Assembly (NCBI GenBank): GCA_000499405.2
Contig: HG738137.1
Span: 7,564,001 to 7,628,000 of the forward strand
DNA from: Onchocerca volvulus
Taxonomy: Eukaryota; Nematoda; Chromadorea; Rhabditida; Onchocercidae
DNA: 64,000 nucleotides
Direction of reading: 5' to 3'
Of the stretch, positions 23,713 to 37,110 are shown one piece after another. The translations under genes and the position numbers were made by a program. The notes beneath the pieces were generated by a model. That model did not search any database. It was not told where the DNA came from and saw nothing but the letters and a program-made list of their open reading frames with translations. How positions within the stretch are numbered: the first letter of the stretch is position 1; each line of letters begins with the position of its first letter.

Positions 23713-26700
23713 TTATTCAGTACTAATGTGATTAAAATCGGTGATCCTCTGTTTGGGACAGTTCGCTGCCTGAAATATACTTCCAATGTTTAAATAATGG
23801 AATCGAAGTTTACTTTAAGATTCATAACTAATCAAAGCATTTCTATAACCTTAAACCTCTTCGACAAACAAGGCTGAGTGATAGAAATGACCACTTATCA
23901 TTTATTTCTTTAAATAATAAGACTATTGACCAAATAATTTAAAAAATTTAACATGGAATTATTTACCGTTGACAATCATTACATTACAGTGATGTAACAA
24001 TACTCATAATTTACAATCTTTTTACTCTTAATTTAAACCATAACTATGCAAATAGTGCCAAATTATCCCTTAAATTAAAAAAATCCTTACATTTCTATCA
24101 TACCAAAGCTGCCATTTTTCAGCAGAATACTTATACTTGGCAAGTTTCTGACACCATTCTCGATACTTTGATTTGAATTGAGTTACACTTGTCGGTTGTG
24201 CACATTCGGCTACAATGAAAACTTAGCCTTATTATTAAAAATATAGCTAATTCTCAATAAAAAATAACGGTCACTGTGTCTGACCGATCCTGAATGCAAT
24301 GATAAGCATGATAGTAAAAAAAAATAACCGTCATCGACTGTAACATCATATATCATTACACCTTCTCCATCTACATTGCATTCATAGGCACCACTGTCTA
24401 TTCTAGAAACCTAAAGAAATAAGATATATGCTTGCAAAAAGACAACCATCACCTTTATAAGTGATTATTTCAGAAAAAAAGATTTCCGAAAATTACTGCT
24501 CAAATTTGAATTATATGACACTTACATTGAAAACAACAAGTCCTCCTTCGGTTGTTAATTGTCTCTTTTCAGATGGCGAAATTGGCTCAGCATTGAAAGT
24601 CCATGATGACTGCGACACACACGTAAGATGTAATGTATCACCAGTATAGGCATTAATCGTCATTCGTCTTATATGCCCTAGACAATTGGTGACATCTTTA
24701 GAATTGGAACTAATCCACCTAAAACTTGAATAAGTTATAAATTTTTAAAAAGAAATTTTATCAATTATTTTTAAAAAACACAATTCGTTTTATATAGCGG
24801 AAATGAAGAGGTAATGAAAAGATTCTCTACTAATGAATTTTATTTAAAACTAAAGGATAATGCCTTCGGCAAGATGTGAAATTTCGGAAATTGCTTTATT
24901 ATTCTGTGTAAGCATAAATTTAGATTATCACAGATAATAAGCCTTAAAGTTGGAAAGAAAATTAACAACAAATGAAATGAGAAGAAAATAATCAATAAAA
25001 TCACTTACCCAACAGTCGATAAGCGAGCTTGATCACGTTTATAACACAATTCACGAGCAGTATTCCATGAACAATACGGATCAACAGCACATTGCGCACA
25101 TGTAGTATGAAGTGAGCACTGAGCCAGAAAGTACTGGGCAACATTATCCTCACTCGATAAATAGAGAAATTCTCCTGATAGTAGCGTCATCGCGAAAACA
25201 GTTCCAGTATTTTTCAAAGTATACGTGGCTAATAATTTTGAATGCCTGTCTGCTTCTTTAAACCAATGCGCTACTTTATGTAATCTTTGGGAACTGAAAG
25301 ATAATACAGGTAAACTCAACTAAACCTTAACTTTTTGTCAAAATTCTCAATGTTTTGATAAAATTTTTTTTTGCCTTCATGAAATGTAATCTAAACATCT
25401 TGATGATGTTATTGCAACAATGACTAGAAAGTAATCAGAGTGATTCGACATATTACTGGAAATTTCGAGTAAACCGAGAAATCATTGTTACATTACGCGC
25501 TGATTAGTTGGAAAAGAAATTTCCAAATAATAAAATTATTTTCAAAAATGGTTTGGAGCTAACCTATGTGAATAAACGAAGATAACATTGACATCTTCCA
25601 TTGGATCGACAGCAATATGTGTCAGCAGTTCATTTCGTAATGTTAACAATGGGGGACTAGCTGATACAGCATCTGCCATAAGTAAGTGAGATCGTGCAAA
25701 ATGTAAACTACTATCCGGAACAGATGCTGAATTGGATGTGCACTAAAAAAATAATTTCAAACAATTTTACAAAAAAATTTGGTGAAAATAAATTTCAAAG
25801 CATGAAACGACTAAATGAAAAAATTCACCGTTCCAGGCCGATGTTCCGGAACATTCTCGATTGGTGTAGTGATCCAATTACCATCCGATGAGGTTTGCTC
25901 CAAAAAATATCCATCATCGAACAGCTGTCAACAGAAAACGAAATATTTATTTGAATATGAAATAGTAACCATGGATATAGTTGCATCATTTCAATAAAAC
26001 ACTTGCTCTAGCAGGATCAAATTCGAGTGTGAATTTACAACAGTCGAATCTTTTAAATTGTTTAATGAGTAAATGATATAATTAATTGTTGATTTATTTC
26101 GATTCCATTCAAATATATATCAGTGCAATCAAATTCGTTTAGTAAAAAATATTTGTAAAATACCTGATTGATACTATTTAACGAAAATATGCAAACAGCA
26201 CTACCACCAAAGGAAATTTCAGGTGTTGCAAAAGTAGCATAGAAGAAAGTGTCAGATCTACCATTTACACTTTGAAGTGAATCTAAAAATTAATAATTAT
26301 GGCAATAAAACGAAATGTAGAAAAATCAATTGCAAGCTATATTTTACGATGAAGTAAAAAGCAACCCAAAATGCACAATTAACAACTACTAAAACGTTTT
26401 TTATGGCCTGACCGCTAACATAGAATTAAATCTTTAATTTACTGAAAACAAATTCTAAAATGCTGTAACCGAACATACGTATTTCATTGAAGTAAATCGG
26501 AAATTTTGAAGAAGTTGAGCAGTTCAAACGGGCTTTGACAAAAGTAGTCCAGACTTGTCGCAGCACGTTTTTCCCACCAATATCTTTCTACAATTTGCAT
26601 AATATATTCTTTGATTATTTACAAGCTAATCGAAATACATTAAAACAAAATATTATGGCATTTCAACAGAGTTGATAAACATATATAATTTCGATAAGTT

Positions 26701-28407
26701 GTAAGCTATAGTTATTGTGAAAAACCTGATAAAAAGTAAGTTATACAATGGAAACGACAATTACTGGAGTAGCTATTAACAAAGGATCTTAGAACAATTC
26801 AGAACAAATAACCAAATTTAAAAAGCAAAAACAAACACCTACTTTACAAATACGAGCAACTCTAGAGAACACGGTACGTTCACAATTCTCACGCTCAATT
26901 GCCAATTCTCGAAAAAAGAAATAGACATATCTGTCAATATCGAATGATGCCACGAAGTCCGGTTCTAAATCATAATTTACATTAACTGTTTATATTAAAT
27001 TCTCACAAATTAAATAATCATATAAAAAAAAAATTGTAGACATCAAAATTTGTATTTGGGGGATTGAATATTACTGAAGCACAGGCACATACCAAGTTTT
27101 GATTTTTTCTTTTTTTACCCCGAAATTATTGTGCCATTTAACAATGATAATATAAATTATCATTATTCTTCATGCAATTTACTGTAGTTTAATATTAAAT
27201 TACCATATAACCATTTTGAATCCGTATAGATGGTTCGCATTGAAGAATACACTTCTTTATTGTTTTTGACCAGCGGCGGCCGATAAATAAGATTGTTATC
27301 AAGAATAAGACCTGTCCTGATGCCAGAATAAATGGCAGGTATATCTTCTGGGTTGCCCCATTCTACAAATTTATCAATTATACAAAAGATTCTTCAGTTG
27401 AATGCTAGGAAATACCAACTATTACGATCACGATAACAGACACATAAAAATCTCCAGTGATTAATAATATTTCATAAAAGTTATATATTTACAAAAAGAA
27501 TTTCAATTCACCAACAAGCACCGCTGTTGTATTCAGATCCACGTGAGCAGAACAAACACCGATAACATTTTCGGGTGAAGAACGTTCCTGTAACGACAGT
27601 GCATCTAATTCACGTAATTGCGGCTTCATGGCATTTGACGAGCAAATAAGTAATGTCTGATGACCTTCCTTCAGAAACATCAGCCGTACTCCATTGGTGC
27701 ATTCCGCATGGCCTGCGCGACGGCATTCTTCGGCATCGGCTTGGGAGACCGGAAGTTCTACATGAGCATACTAAATTTATAATAAAATTACATCTATTCA
27801 GTTGCCAGCAAAATATTACTTAAATCATGGCAAATGAATCCAAACTATCTTAAACAATTTTGAGCAGTTTTTAAGATATTAGGTTTGTAAAAGCCACCTT
27901 TAAATTAAAACTTCGCAAGCAATTCAACTGGCAAAAATCGTATAAAATTAAAAATATACTGTAAAACGAAATTATAAAGTACCAAGCCATCGGTGGATGC
28001 AGTTATATTGATATTATATGCCCATAATCGAAATAAGTGACCATTTGCGCCCACATAAAGGGATGCAGATTGAGGATCCACCAATAAACGCCTATACGCC
28101 AATCGTCCAGCCGTAAAGACATTCTCTGAAAATTGAATTTAACTAGTTTTGAAAAATATAATCTATGTTATATCAATTGATAATGATAAAGTCAAACAAT
28201 GCTGATAATTACTAATGGTTTATGCTAGTGTAGTAAAAGGAACTATCATACCGATATCAAGCATTAAATTTCCTGATATGATAAGCATTCTCTTATCATC
28301 AATTTTGCAATCTCACCTGGAAATATAGTCGATAGTGTGGTTGTTTCAAAGAATGGAATCAGAAGAAGAAATATATGGATGAAAAGGACCTCGAAAGACA
28401 GCAACAT
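23713..28407 (-). CDS. mab-20: Secreted class-2 semaphorin (Sema-2A / MAB-20 type)
   Basis: Guidance ligand for plexin receptors; in C. elegans MAB-20 shapes epidermal and neuronal contacts. Fourteen phase-consistent exons, transcription order: 28407-28317, 28125-27983, 27770-27512, 27362-27204, 26964-26843, 26587-26479, 26282-26164, 25924-25829, 25742-25564, 25293-25009, 24718-24526, 24410-24329, 24209-24091, 23769-23713 (2013 nt, 670 residues). Signal peptide near [16 protein letters not shown]; Sema domain ([58 protein letters not shown]); PSI domain ([12 protein letters not shown]); one Ig domain ([17 protein letters not shown]); basic tail with [12 protein letters not shown], as in class-2 semaphorins. 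No membrane segment after the Ig, so it is secreted. Length fits the family and all donors are GT. The orthologue symbol is by domain layout, not phylogeny. Confidence 0.93.
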
Positions 28408-28409
28408 TG

Positions 28410-28436
28410 TCACCGCCAGTCTATACCAATCGTCAT
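28410..28436 (-). promoter_or_regulatory. Tiny upstream ORF and acceptor before the semaphorin start
   Basis: On the minus strand an acceptor (GTATCAG, ending at 28437) is followed immediately by ATG (28436), eight sense codons and TGA. Two bases later comes the semaphorin ATG (28407) in another frame. If the mRNA begins at this acceptor by trans-splicing, the uORF is the first ORF and main translation needs leaky scanning or reinitiation. Confidence 0.55.
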
Positions 28437-28571
28437 CTGATACAAAAATCGATATGAAGAAGGACGTCTTCCTCTTCCCTTCTCATTCTCTCCTTTATTT
28501 AATCTCACCACTGGCCAATGCTGCTGCAATACTTATTTTCAAACTATTATGCATGCAAAATAGATTTGGCC

Positions 28572-28597
28572 AAAAAAAAAAAAAAAAAAAAAAAAAA
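28572..28597. repeat. 26-nt poly(A) tract
   Basis: An uninterrupted A run upstream of the semaphorin gene. No retroposed gene body is visible on its 5' side, so it is listed as simple sequence. Confidence 0.8.
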
Positions 28598-28612
28598 CGG
28601 TAATAATACGAT

Positions 28613-28838
28613 AGTAATTTCATCATATCTTAAATATATCGTATCATAATGCAGTACCAATTATACCGTATAGTGTCATATTATACTTACTGTAATGACT
28701 TACTGTAATGCACTATTTTGTTGCCATTGACTGTAATCTTATTCATGCAACAATAACTTCATCATATGTTAAACATATCGTATTGTGACACAATACTAAC
28801 TATACCGTATTATGCTATATTATGGTTACTGTAACGAC
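28613..28838. repeat. Diverged tandem duplication, about 139-bp period
   Basis: The block 28613-28699 (TTTCATCATATCTTAAATATATCGTAT to ACTTACTGTAATGAC in abbreviated form) is repeated with substitutions at 28752-28838. Both include ATACCGTAT and end in ACTGTAAYGAC. It lies in the semaphorin upstream region. Confidence 0.7.
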
Positions 28839-30560
28839 AGTAATCAATTCCTGATATACATATTATTTTTGGGAACCTTCCCATTAAAGACCAAGCAGAT
28901 AAATTAAATGCAACTGAACAAATAAGTGGATAGAAATATCTGAACAGTAATATCAGTGCTTCATTCTTAATTAAAATAAATTTAAATATTTAGAACATCG
29001 TAAAATAAAATTTGTAATTTTTATTTCGAAAAAAAAGAATTCTTAATTCGATTAATCGGTCAACATAGACAAAATGAATCGTTGAATTTCTGGAAAATTA
29101 TGGTTTCAACGTTTTTATCTATCTATATGCAGCGGAAAGTATAAATGTGGAGAACAGAGAGAGGGGAAGAAAATAGAAAACTTTCATTTCGTGTGAGATT
29201 TTTTTCCCCGCAAATTTCCGAGTATGGAAAGGGAAAGCTACGAAACATTCGATCCTTAATTGCAATGATGATTGTTAAGATTTTGACAAAATCTCCAAGA
29301 ATTTTTCTTATCATAACAAGTGAGATCATCAAGTTCGCGGTATCTCCAAAACTTAATTTCATCATTAGGAATATCGATCAAAAAGGTCTTCGAGACACTA
29401 GGATACCAATATTCGACCGTGACTATAGACATGTAGAAGAATCCACTAACAATGGAATATTGTTCATTATTTTGAAATAAGATACTAGATTAAAAAAGAT
29501 TTTGTTGAAGTTGAAATATATCGGACAAGTTACAGAGTAACCATCAAATTGGAGAACATTATCAATCAAAAAGTTAGTGAATTTCTTGTCGGAAAAAAAA
29601 TTGACGTGACTTCCCTTCCAGTTTTCAGCTTTTTAACTTTACATTTAAAGATCTACTCAAATTTTAATTTACTCTTTATCTTCTATCAATCTAATCATGA
29701 ATTGTTATGAATAAGTCCGCTATAATAGGAACAGAAAAATGGTGTAAAAGTGGTGTTTATTACCTTCCCCAGGATACGGAGCATAGGGTACAGAAAAATA
29801 TATGTGATGAATTTTGATTCAGTTGGTAAAAGGTTTTAATCCAATGAAAATTCGAATAATACTGTGCTTACAAAAGGATACAACAGTTTATAAATTGCAA
29901 AGTGGTCTCCGTTGATTAACAAGCTAGTAAAAAGAAATTTTATTTTGGTGGAAGTAAACGAAAAAGCAGTTGAATCGATTGAAGCAAATATGAATCAAGT
30001 GACAAAAAACAGGTATAACAAAGTTCGCAATGATTCATTCGTCAGCGATTCAATGAAAAATTAAATAAGGCTACGCGGGATCTAGTGAAAAACCAATAAT
30101 ACATCAGGTCAGTATGATACACTCTACAGCAGAAGTTACACATTAAACTCAAATAACTACAGGTTTTGAAATTTTATAGATCGATCTGATAAATTCATCT
30201 GAAACTGAAATACAAAAGAAAATCCCCGAATTCTGAGCAACTGTAGTTAAATCATTATTATTAGACACTTAAATCAAAATTAAATATCTATGATTCGCGA
30301 TGAATTACTCAAAATATCATGAATTAATTCCAAAATTTTTTTACATCACAAGTTGCAACAACATGCAAACAAATTTAAAATGACCTAAAACCATTTGATC
30401 GATGAGTAAAGTGAATCACTTCCAAAATCAATTTTGGAAATATAAGACCAAAATTCTGAGCTTCATAGACGCTATTGAATTTCATATGGATAGAACTTCT
30501 TGAAACATTACGAAGAACTGCAAGAAACAAAACCATTGGAATTTAACCAGCTCAAAGATT
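28839..30560. other. Intergenic region between two minus-strand genes
   Basis: Contains the probable 3'UTR of the UBAP1-like gene and upstream sequence of the semaphorin gene. Short overlapping frames on both strands near 29123-29480 show no domain or paired splice sites. I see no gene. Confidence 0.55.
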
Positions 30561-32446
30561 CTATAAATTTTGCCTGAAAGAAGCACTAGGAACACCGATA
30601 CCAAATGAACTGTTATAGCCTTTGAGAGTAGTCGACAAATTATAGAGATTGTGAGTATTATCAGTTTCTGGTACATTCAAATCCTGAAAATGAACAAATT
30701 AGAAAAATTCTCGAATAATAAAATTCGAAGTTTTACGATAACTAATTTCCTAAAGTCAAAGCTGAAAAATAAAAGAGTCTGAAAGCATTTTGATAAACTA
30801 AATCATCTATAGCTTTCTAAATTCATAATGAACGAGTCATTTGTTGATGGAAAATATTGTTAAAATAATCGGAATGCTTTTTATACAAAACAGCACAAAT
30901 ACAAGGACTGTAACAAACCATGTTTGGAACCGATGATGAAGAAAGTAATCCTGAGGAAGATTGAGCGGAATTTCCGACAGCACTCGAGGATAGCTGTGAT
31001 GGTACATTAGCAAGTATCTGTTCAAGAGCAGCTTTATCATCAATAGTACTTAATTCCAGGAGATCAAAAAGATTCGGTTTCGACTCAAATTCTTCGAAAG
31101 TATTCAACGTTGGTTTCACTGATTTTGTGTTTTGCTGGAATAAGAAATTAATCATGTTTGAATGTGAAATATTAGAAAATAAGTCCTATATTAGGTACAT
31201 TTAAATTAAGAATCAATAAATCATTCAATAAATTTAAAAGCCAATATTTTTCAATATTACTAAATAAATTTTGTAACTAAAAAATTTTTAATTTATTGAA
31301 AATTGTCTTTCCAATTATCACGATCACTTTAAAAAACAGAATGGAAATCAGGAAAAAGCGACCTTGGATTTGCATCCCTTTTAAAAAATATAATTTTGGT
31401 ATTTTTATTTTCAAAGCTAAGATTTCAAAAATCAGTCAGTCCAATAATAAAATTCAGGAAATATTAGCTTAAAAATTCGAAAACAATTTGTGGTAAAGAA
31501 AAATAACTCATTCAGTTGGAAACTTTTAGAATCTGATGAATATTCTAACTTGTTGAGAAGTTGTGGCTACAACGCGACTCGGTTTCAGTATAACATCTGA
31601 ATGAACTTTTCGAGTATGTAATTCGCAGACTACATCTGGCATTCTCTCAATCATAATATTTGATTGTCTTTCACAGATTACATTCTTAGTTTTCATTTCC
31701 TTCACTTTGACTGCTAAAGCAGCCTTATTCTTCTCGTAATCGGCAATAGCTTTTCTTTCACTTTCGAAACTATACTGAAATTTTAGAAGAAGCTTCAGAG
31801 TAATGCTTTTTTGAGAAATACAGAGAAACTCACATAAAACTGTAAATACTATTATTTAATGAATCCATAAAATATTAATTTACCTCCGTTACAGATGGCT
31901 GATTAATCGCAATATTTGGAATCGCTACGCTTGGAAGTGGGAAAAATTGATGATTGATGTCCATGTGAACATCATAAGCATAATCTAAAAACTATTTGTC
32001 AGTTAGTAATAATTGATTAAGCTTTTGAAATTTAAGCAATACATCTTGTAATATAAAACATCAAATCCTGATTATAGGTTAAAAAAAAGCTTTAAAAAAC
32101 TGAAAGTTTTAAATTAACAGACATCATCTCTGCAAGACTTTAAAAAGTTAAAAAAATAGCTCTGAAAATGGAATTTCTCTTTATCCGAAATTTCGTCCTT
32201 AGGAAACTCGAATATGAAAAAAGAAACGGCTGGAAATGTCGAACCACGATGAGAAAATATGTTCCACTTCCTTTTAGCAAATCAAAAAGACATTTTGTTA
32301 ATGAATGAAAGAAGATCACTAAATTAAATCAAATTTTAGCATTTCTTTTACGCAATACCTTCTAGTTAGATGTCCAGTCTGACATATTACTCAGATTGAG
32401 TGATTCAAAATTGTTAAGTGGAACCTTTTGAATGGGTCGATGACAT
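30561..32446 (-). CDS. UBAP1-like ESCRT-I subunit (short form)
   Basis: Probable ESCRT-I accessory subunit that sorts ubiquitinated membrane proteins into multivesicular bodies. Five exons, transcription order: 32446-32425, 31984-31884, 31774-31550, 31134-30919, 30683-30561 (687 nt, 228 residues). The N-terminal half aligns with the UMA region of UBAP1: YAYDVHMDINHQF, then PSVAIPNIAI, then YSFESERKAIADYEKNKAA, a charged helix. The middle has FEEFESKPNLFDLLELSTID and DKAALEQIL, closely matching the UBAP1 segment with DPFDNLELKTID. A Ser-rich linker and a 40-residue tail follow. The C-terminal ubiquitin-binding region of vertebrate UBAP1 is absent. The first exon is only seven codons with a weak donor (GTTCCA), so the start is the least certain part. 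An acceptor TATATTAG lies 5 nt before the ATG. Confidence 0.72.
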
Positions 32447-35400
32447 CACAACTAATATACAATTAATACCGAATGTTTGCGGTTGCTGACACTTGTAAAA
32501 GTGAAATGGAATTTCCTAACATTGCTCAAATCCTGAAATTATAAAAAAAAAGAATAACTAATTTTTAGAGGTTTCAAAAATAAGCAATGTTTGAGTTTGA
32601 AATGTTACGAGTCTCATTTCACATTTTGCTAGTTGGCAGAAACAATCTGAATTATATGATCAATTCAGGAAAACGTAATTAAATACGCTATTCCATGGAG
32701 TGATTAAAATATGAGGATATGAGACTGAAAATCTAATATTCTCAACTATTTTCAGGAAACTCAGTTTTGCGCTATAAATAGAATGCTTCGCGACGCATTT
32801 CGCTAGGTTACCAAGTGATCGTTGATGAAATAGAAGTGGGAAGAACTGAAGGATTTTTTTCCCCACTTAAATAATCGTATTTCACTAGATAATTTAAAAC
32901 CGAAGAGAATTAGGATTACAAAAAGTTTTACTTCAGAGTGATAAGAGAAATAACACGGCCCCTCAGTGCAAATTTTTATCTACATAGTTTGAAATCATTG
33001 TCTGTCAACCACATTCTTATTCCCTTGCAAATAAATGTCTATTTGAAATAATTTTAGTTACATTTGTCTTATTCAAAACTGACTCTTTTATTTTTCTTTC
33101 AATGAAAAAGAAAAATTTATCAAATTTTCTCTTTTTCTCCGGTTATCAAATTAGCATATGATATTAAAGAAAATAGCATATTCATTCATAAATGAAATGA
33201 GATTTTTTCCGCCATCGACTAGTAAGTATGAACTTGCAAGATTCTACTTCACACTAAAATAGAAAATAATTGAAAGTCAAAAATTCATATGAACTCTACT
33301 TTGTTGCATAATCTTTTGAAAATGTTATATCTTTACAATATTATTTTGCATCGCATTAGTTTAAAATTCAATTAGCCATCATTTTCTACAGTAAGCCATC
33401 ATTTTCTGCAGAACAGATAAATAGCATATTTATTTAAAAAATTGACTCCACTTTTTAATAATTTAAAAATTGCAAGTATGTCTCAATTCCTATAAATTAA
33501 AGAAATTAAAGTACTTAAATGAATCCACAAATATTCCTTAAGTGAATTGTGATGCATTATGAAATTTGAAAAAAAAAAAATATGCAAAAGACAAAATCAA
33601 TCAAGTTCAAAATTGTTAATAATTTTGGATGCAAATAGATCAAAGAGATTTTGGTCGGAAAATAAGAATATTAGAATATTTTAATTTATGGCTTATTATT
33701 TTCCAAGAACTATAATTTATAATTGAAAGCTTTCGTTCAAAATGGGTAAAAATTGAGGTTAAATTGTTTTTTTGGTCCGAAGTTTTGGCAACATTGCATG
33801 TATTTTCTTGATTTTTTTGGTTTCTATAAATACTGTTGTAAAAAAATGATAAATTTATGCACATGAATTAGTAGATACAATGATAAAACAAATGATTTGT
33901 AGTAATAAATGATAAGAGGATGATAATGAAAGAATGATAAGAAAGCGAAAATTGATCTGAACTTGTTATGATTATTAATTCTTGCTTTATCTGTCAATTA
34001 ATTTAATGAATTATCAAGTTAAAAGAGCCGAAAATTTGATGAATTATGAAATGAAAAAATCTAGCAATGCTCTAAGAAGTTTCAACATTAGTCTGAAGTC
34101 AATCATTTCGAATTTAAAAGTCTGAAATCCTGACTGCTTTATTCATAATCTATTCTATTTCGATTAATAATAGATCTAGCCAAAGATAATTAATTAAATC
34201 GAATTGATTAATTTAAAATAATCAAATTGAATATGTTGATATTGACTAATTACACTGAATAGTATGCCTTCTTTTCTTATTTATTTTTGCCAAATAAGAA
34301 TAAAATCTAGAGATTTGACAGATGAAATAGAGTTAGAGCATAATATTTACAATTTGAGTATTAATTCCAAAGGGATTTCCAAAGGACTAAAAAGCAACGA
34401 GATATTCGAAATCCTATCTTTTAAAAATGGAAAAATCTCTTTTAAAAGAAATATTTTCATTTTTTCATTTCTTGATTTAAATAATTTTTGAATCATTTAA
34501 TTCTAAGTTTTTTAAATTTAATTTTTTTAATGGTTATTTAATTCTAACTCATTCATATTATATCAAAAGATGTAACTCATAATTTAGAGTTTCCAATATT
34601 CCAGCTCAGCTGTTGCTTATTTCTTATTAGAATTAAAATTTGATATTGGATATGCTCTAAATTCCAACTGATCACCAATGTTTTATCATTTCTTTTTAAT
34701 TATAACATTTCTGATAAAAATTTTAATTACGAACTTCGTAAGTTCCTTTCTGACACATACCTCTTCCCCATCCGTTATACTGATCTGATCCATCATCCTT
34801 TTGTCCACAAACTTTTAACTTTGGCTAATCTCTGACGAATCATCCTTTAGTGATAAGGAGTCACGTGGCACATCTCTGTTCCATAGCTTTATAAATGATC
34901 TTAATAATACCCATTCTCACTCCTTGTGAGCATTGCTTTAAGGTAAAGTTTAAATTCTATTGATAGGATAAAATTGAATTCTTCCTAGCAGCCTTACATT
35001 TCAAATCTCTTCCATCCCTTCTCCATCCTTCTATTCCTTCTTATTTTCTCCATTTATTCTGAAGCAAAAAAAAAACGAAACATTACGATAGGTAAGATAG
35101 CCTTTAATTCTGAAATATCAATTCGTCAAATGATTTCATTGCTCTCTTCAAATTTCACATCTAACTTCTCTTCATTTATTGTTTCGAAAATCATAATTCA
35201 CTTAATTACTCTCTTCATCAATGTCGATTGTTCATTGCTAACTGTTTGAGCACTGTTCCCGTTGAAATAATAAATTGAAGTGATATGAGTGCTTTATTTT
35301 TTCCTTTCGGAAGATGTCTACATCAGACAGGCAATCCATTTTCAAAGATTAGTTCTTTTAGTGTTTACATAAAACTCTCTTGCATGCTTTATTTTATTGC

Positions 35401-37017
35401 AGTTTGAAAATTGCCGAGTACTTCTAAATCCTAGTTAGCACATCATTTCATTCTTCCAACAACTTCCTCCATTAATTTAAAATCACTGGTTATAATCATG
35501 CCAATGAGTGTAAATCAATAAAGTTTCATTTTACAACCTTTCACATTGCCATTTTATCACATTCTGCAATACATGACTTATTGATATCTCTTATCACGTA
35601 TTCTTTTTTTCATGAAAAAAAGATTTCCTATGCTGTTTACTGCAATTTATGCGAGCATAAAATAAATTTAACTCATAAAACTATGCAAACTGTTAATGTG
35701 AAAAACTTTATAGCTCTCGAAAAGCACAATAAATAAATTTGTTCAACCGAAAGGCATTAGTTTCATCAATTCTATTTTCAACATCAAAAGCATTCAGGTC
35801 AGATAAAAGAATTCTCTTCAAAATATTTCATAAAATTTTTGAACTCAAACTTTGTTAATTAGTCTTTAAAATTACGCCTTCATCAAAGCAAATTGTTGTC
35901 AAGCATATGAAGCGCAACTGACATTATAAGCTGTTTCTCGATGATGCATCATTCATCAAAATCTCAACTTTTACGGATGAAAACACACATCTGCTTGCTT
36001 GTTTCGTGTTGGAAATTTTATACTTATCGAAGATTTTAAGTATAATATTGGATAGTTTCTTACTATTTAACTATTTTATAAATTAAAATCTTCATTCTTG
36101 GTTGAAGAATTTTTGAAAATGAGAATATGAAATCATTACTACACAATTATAACATCATAACCACCTTGTTGATGAATGAGATAATGATCATAGATCTGAT
36201 CCCGTGAGAAATATGTTCATCATATTCCTCTCCGGAATCTGATAGGATGAATATTAATACAACCGTAGCTAGCATACTTACTTGTATCAATTTCATAGCA
36301 AAATAAGTTTGATCGATAAGCATTTTGTTTGTATATTTTTCTCATTGCATATTTCATTCATTTCAATCGATTTTTTCTCGAATCATTTTTTCGCTTGTTC
36401 ATATAGTTTTGGTCAAATGTAGAAAGATTTATCTCAAACATCAATCCTATCTTTTAAAAGTTCCTCGTTCATTACGAATTCTTAGCTTATTCTTGATTGA
36501 TAAAATTAGGAAATTAGAAAAACATTTGTCGAAGATTTACGGAAGTGCGAGAATTTAACACATGCCAAATGAAATTGTATTTGCTTCTGAAATAATTTTC
36601 AGCAGCGTGATCGAATAATTCGTATATCCTAGTCTACAAAAATGAGTTTCTAAGCAGAAATGAGGGAAAGAAGAATGTCGAAATTTTTTCCGAATATTTC
36701 GGAATCCACAAATGATATCATATTGTAATAAAAAAGAGGCAAAAACTTTCTCAATTGAAATTTTAATTAATTACTACAAATAATCTATGTGGCAAGAAGA
36801 AATTCATCTTTAGATGATCATAAATTTATATGTGACATTTTCAGATCCTAGCAATCAATAAATATTTATAGCAGTTCATTCTCAAGGAAAAAAAAAAAAA
36901 CTGTGATCTTGAATTAATTGCCATGAAATACAGTCCTGAAATCGAAATTCTAGAAGGTACACAGGAGGTTAGTTTTTCATTATCGCAGATATTTTTCATA
37001 GTTACAGAAAGAATAAT

Positions 37018-37110
37018 CCAGTGATCAAATTACATAGATATGCTCTAATAATTGCTCGTAATATAAACGAAGAATCGTTATTTCGTCAATCAATAAATTC
37101 ACCTTCGTTA
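37018..37110 (+). repeat. Dispersed repeat, copy C
   Basis: Third copy of the family at 19560 and 20459: CCAGTGATCAAATT, GCTCTAATAATTGCTCGTAA, ACGAAGAATCGTTATTTCGT, CAATCAATAAATTC. It lies far from the tyrosinase genes, showing that the unit is dispersed. Confidence 0.65.

Noticed and set aside
29123..29480. Overlapping 80- and 111-codon ORFs on opposite strands
   Set aside because: Low-complexity, AT-driven frames with no homology or exon signals.
32347..32430. Longer first exon for the UBAP1-like gene (reading RPIQKVPLNNFESLNL)
   Set aside because: That frame has no upstream start (TGA precedes it). The seven-codon exon gives a better match to the UBAP1 N-terminal spacing.
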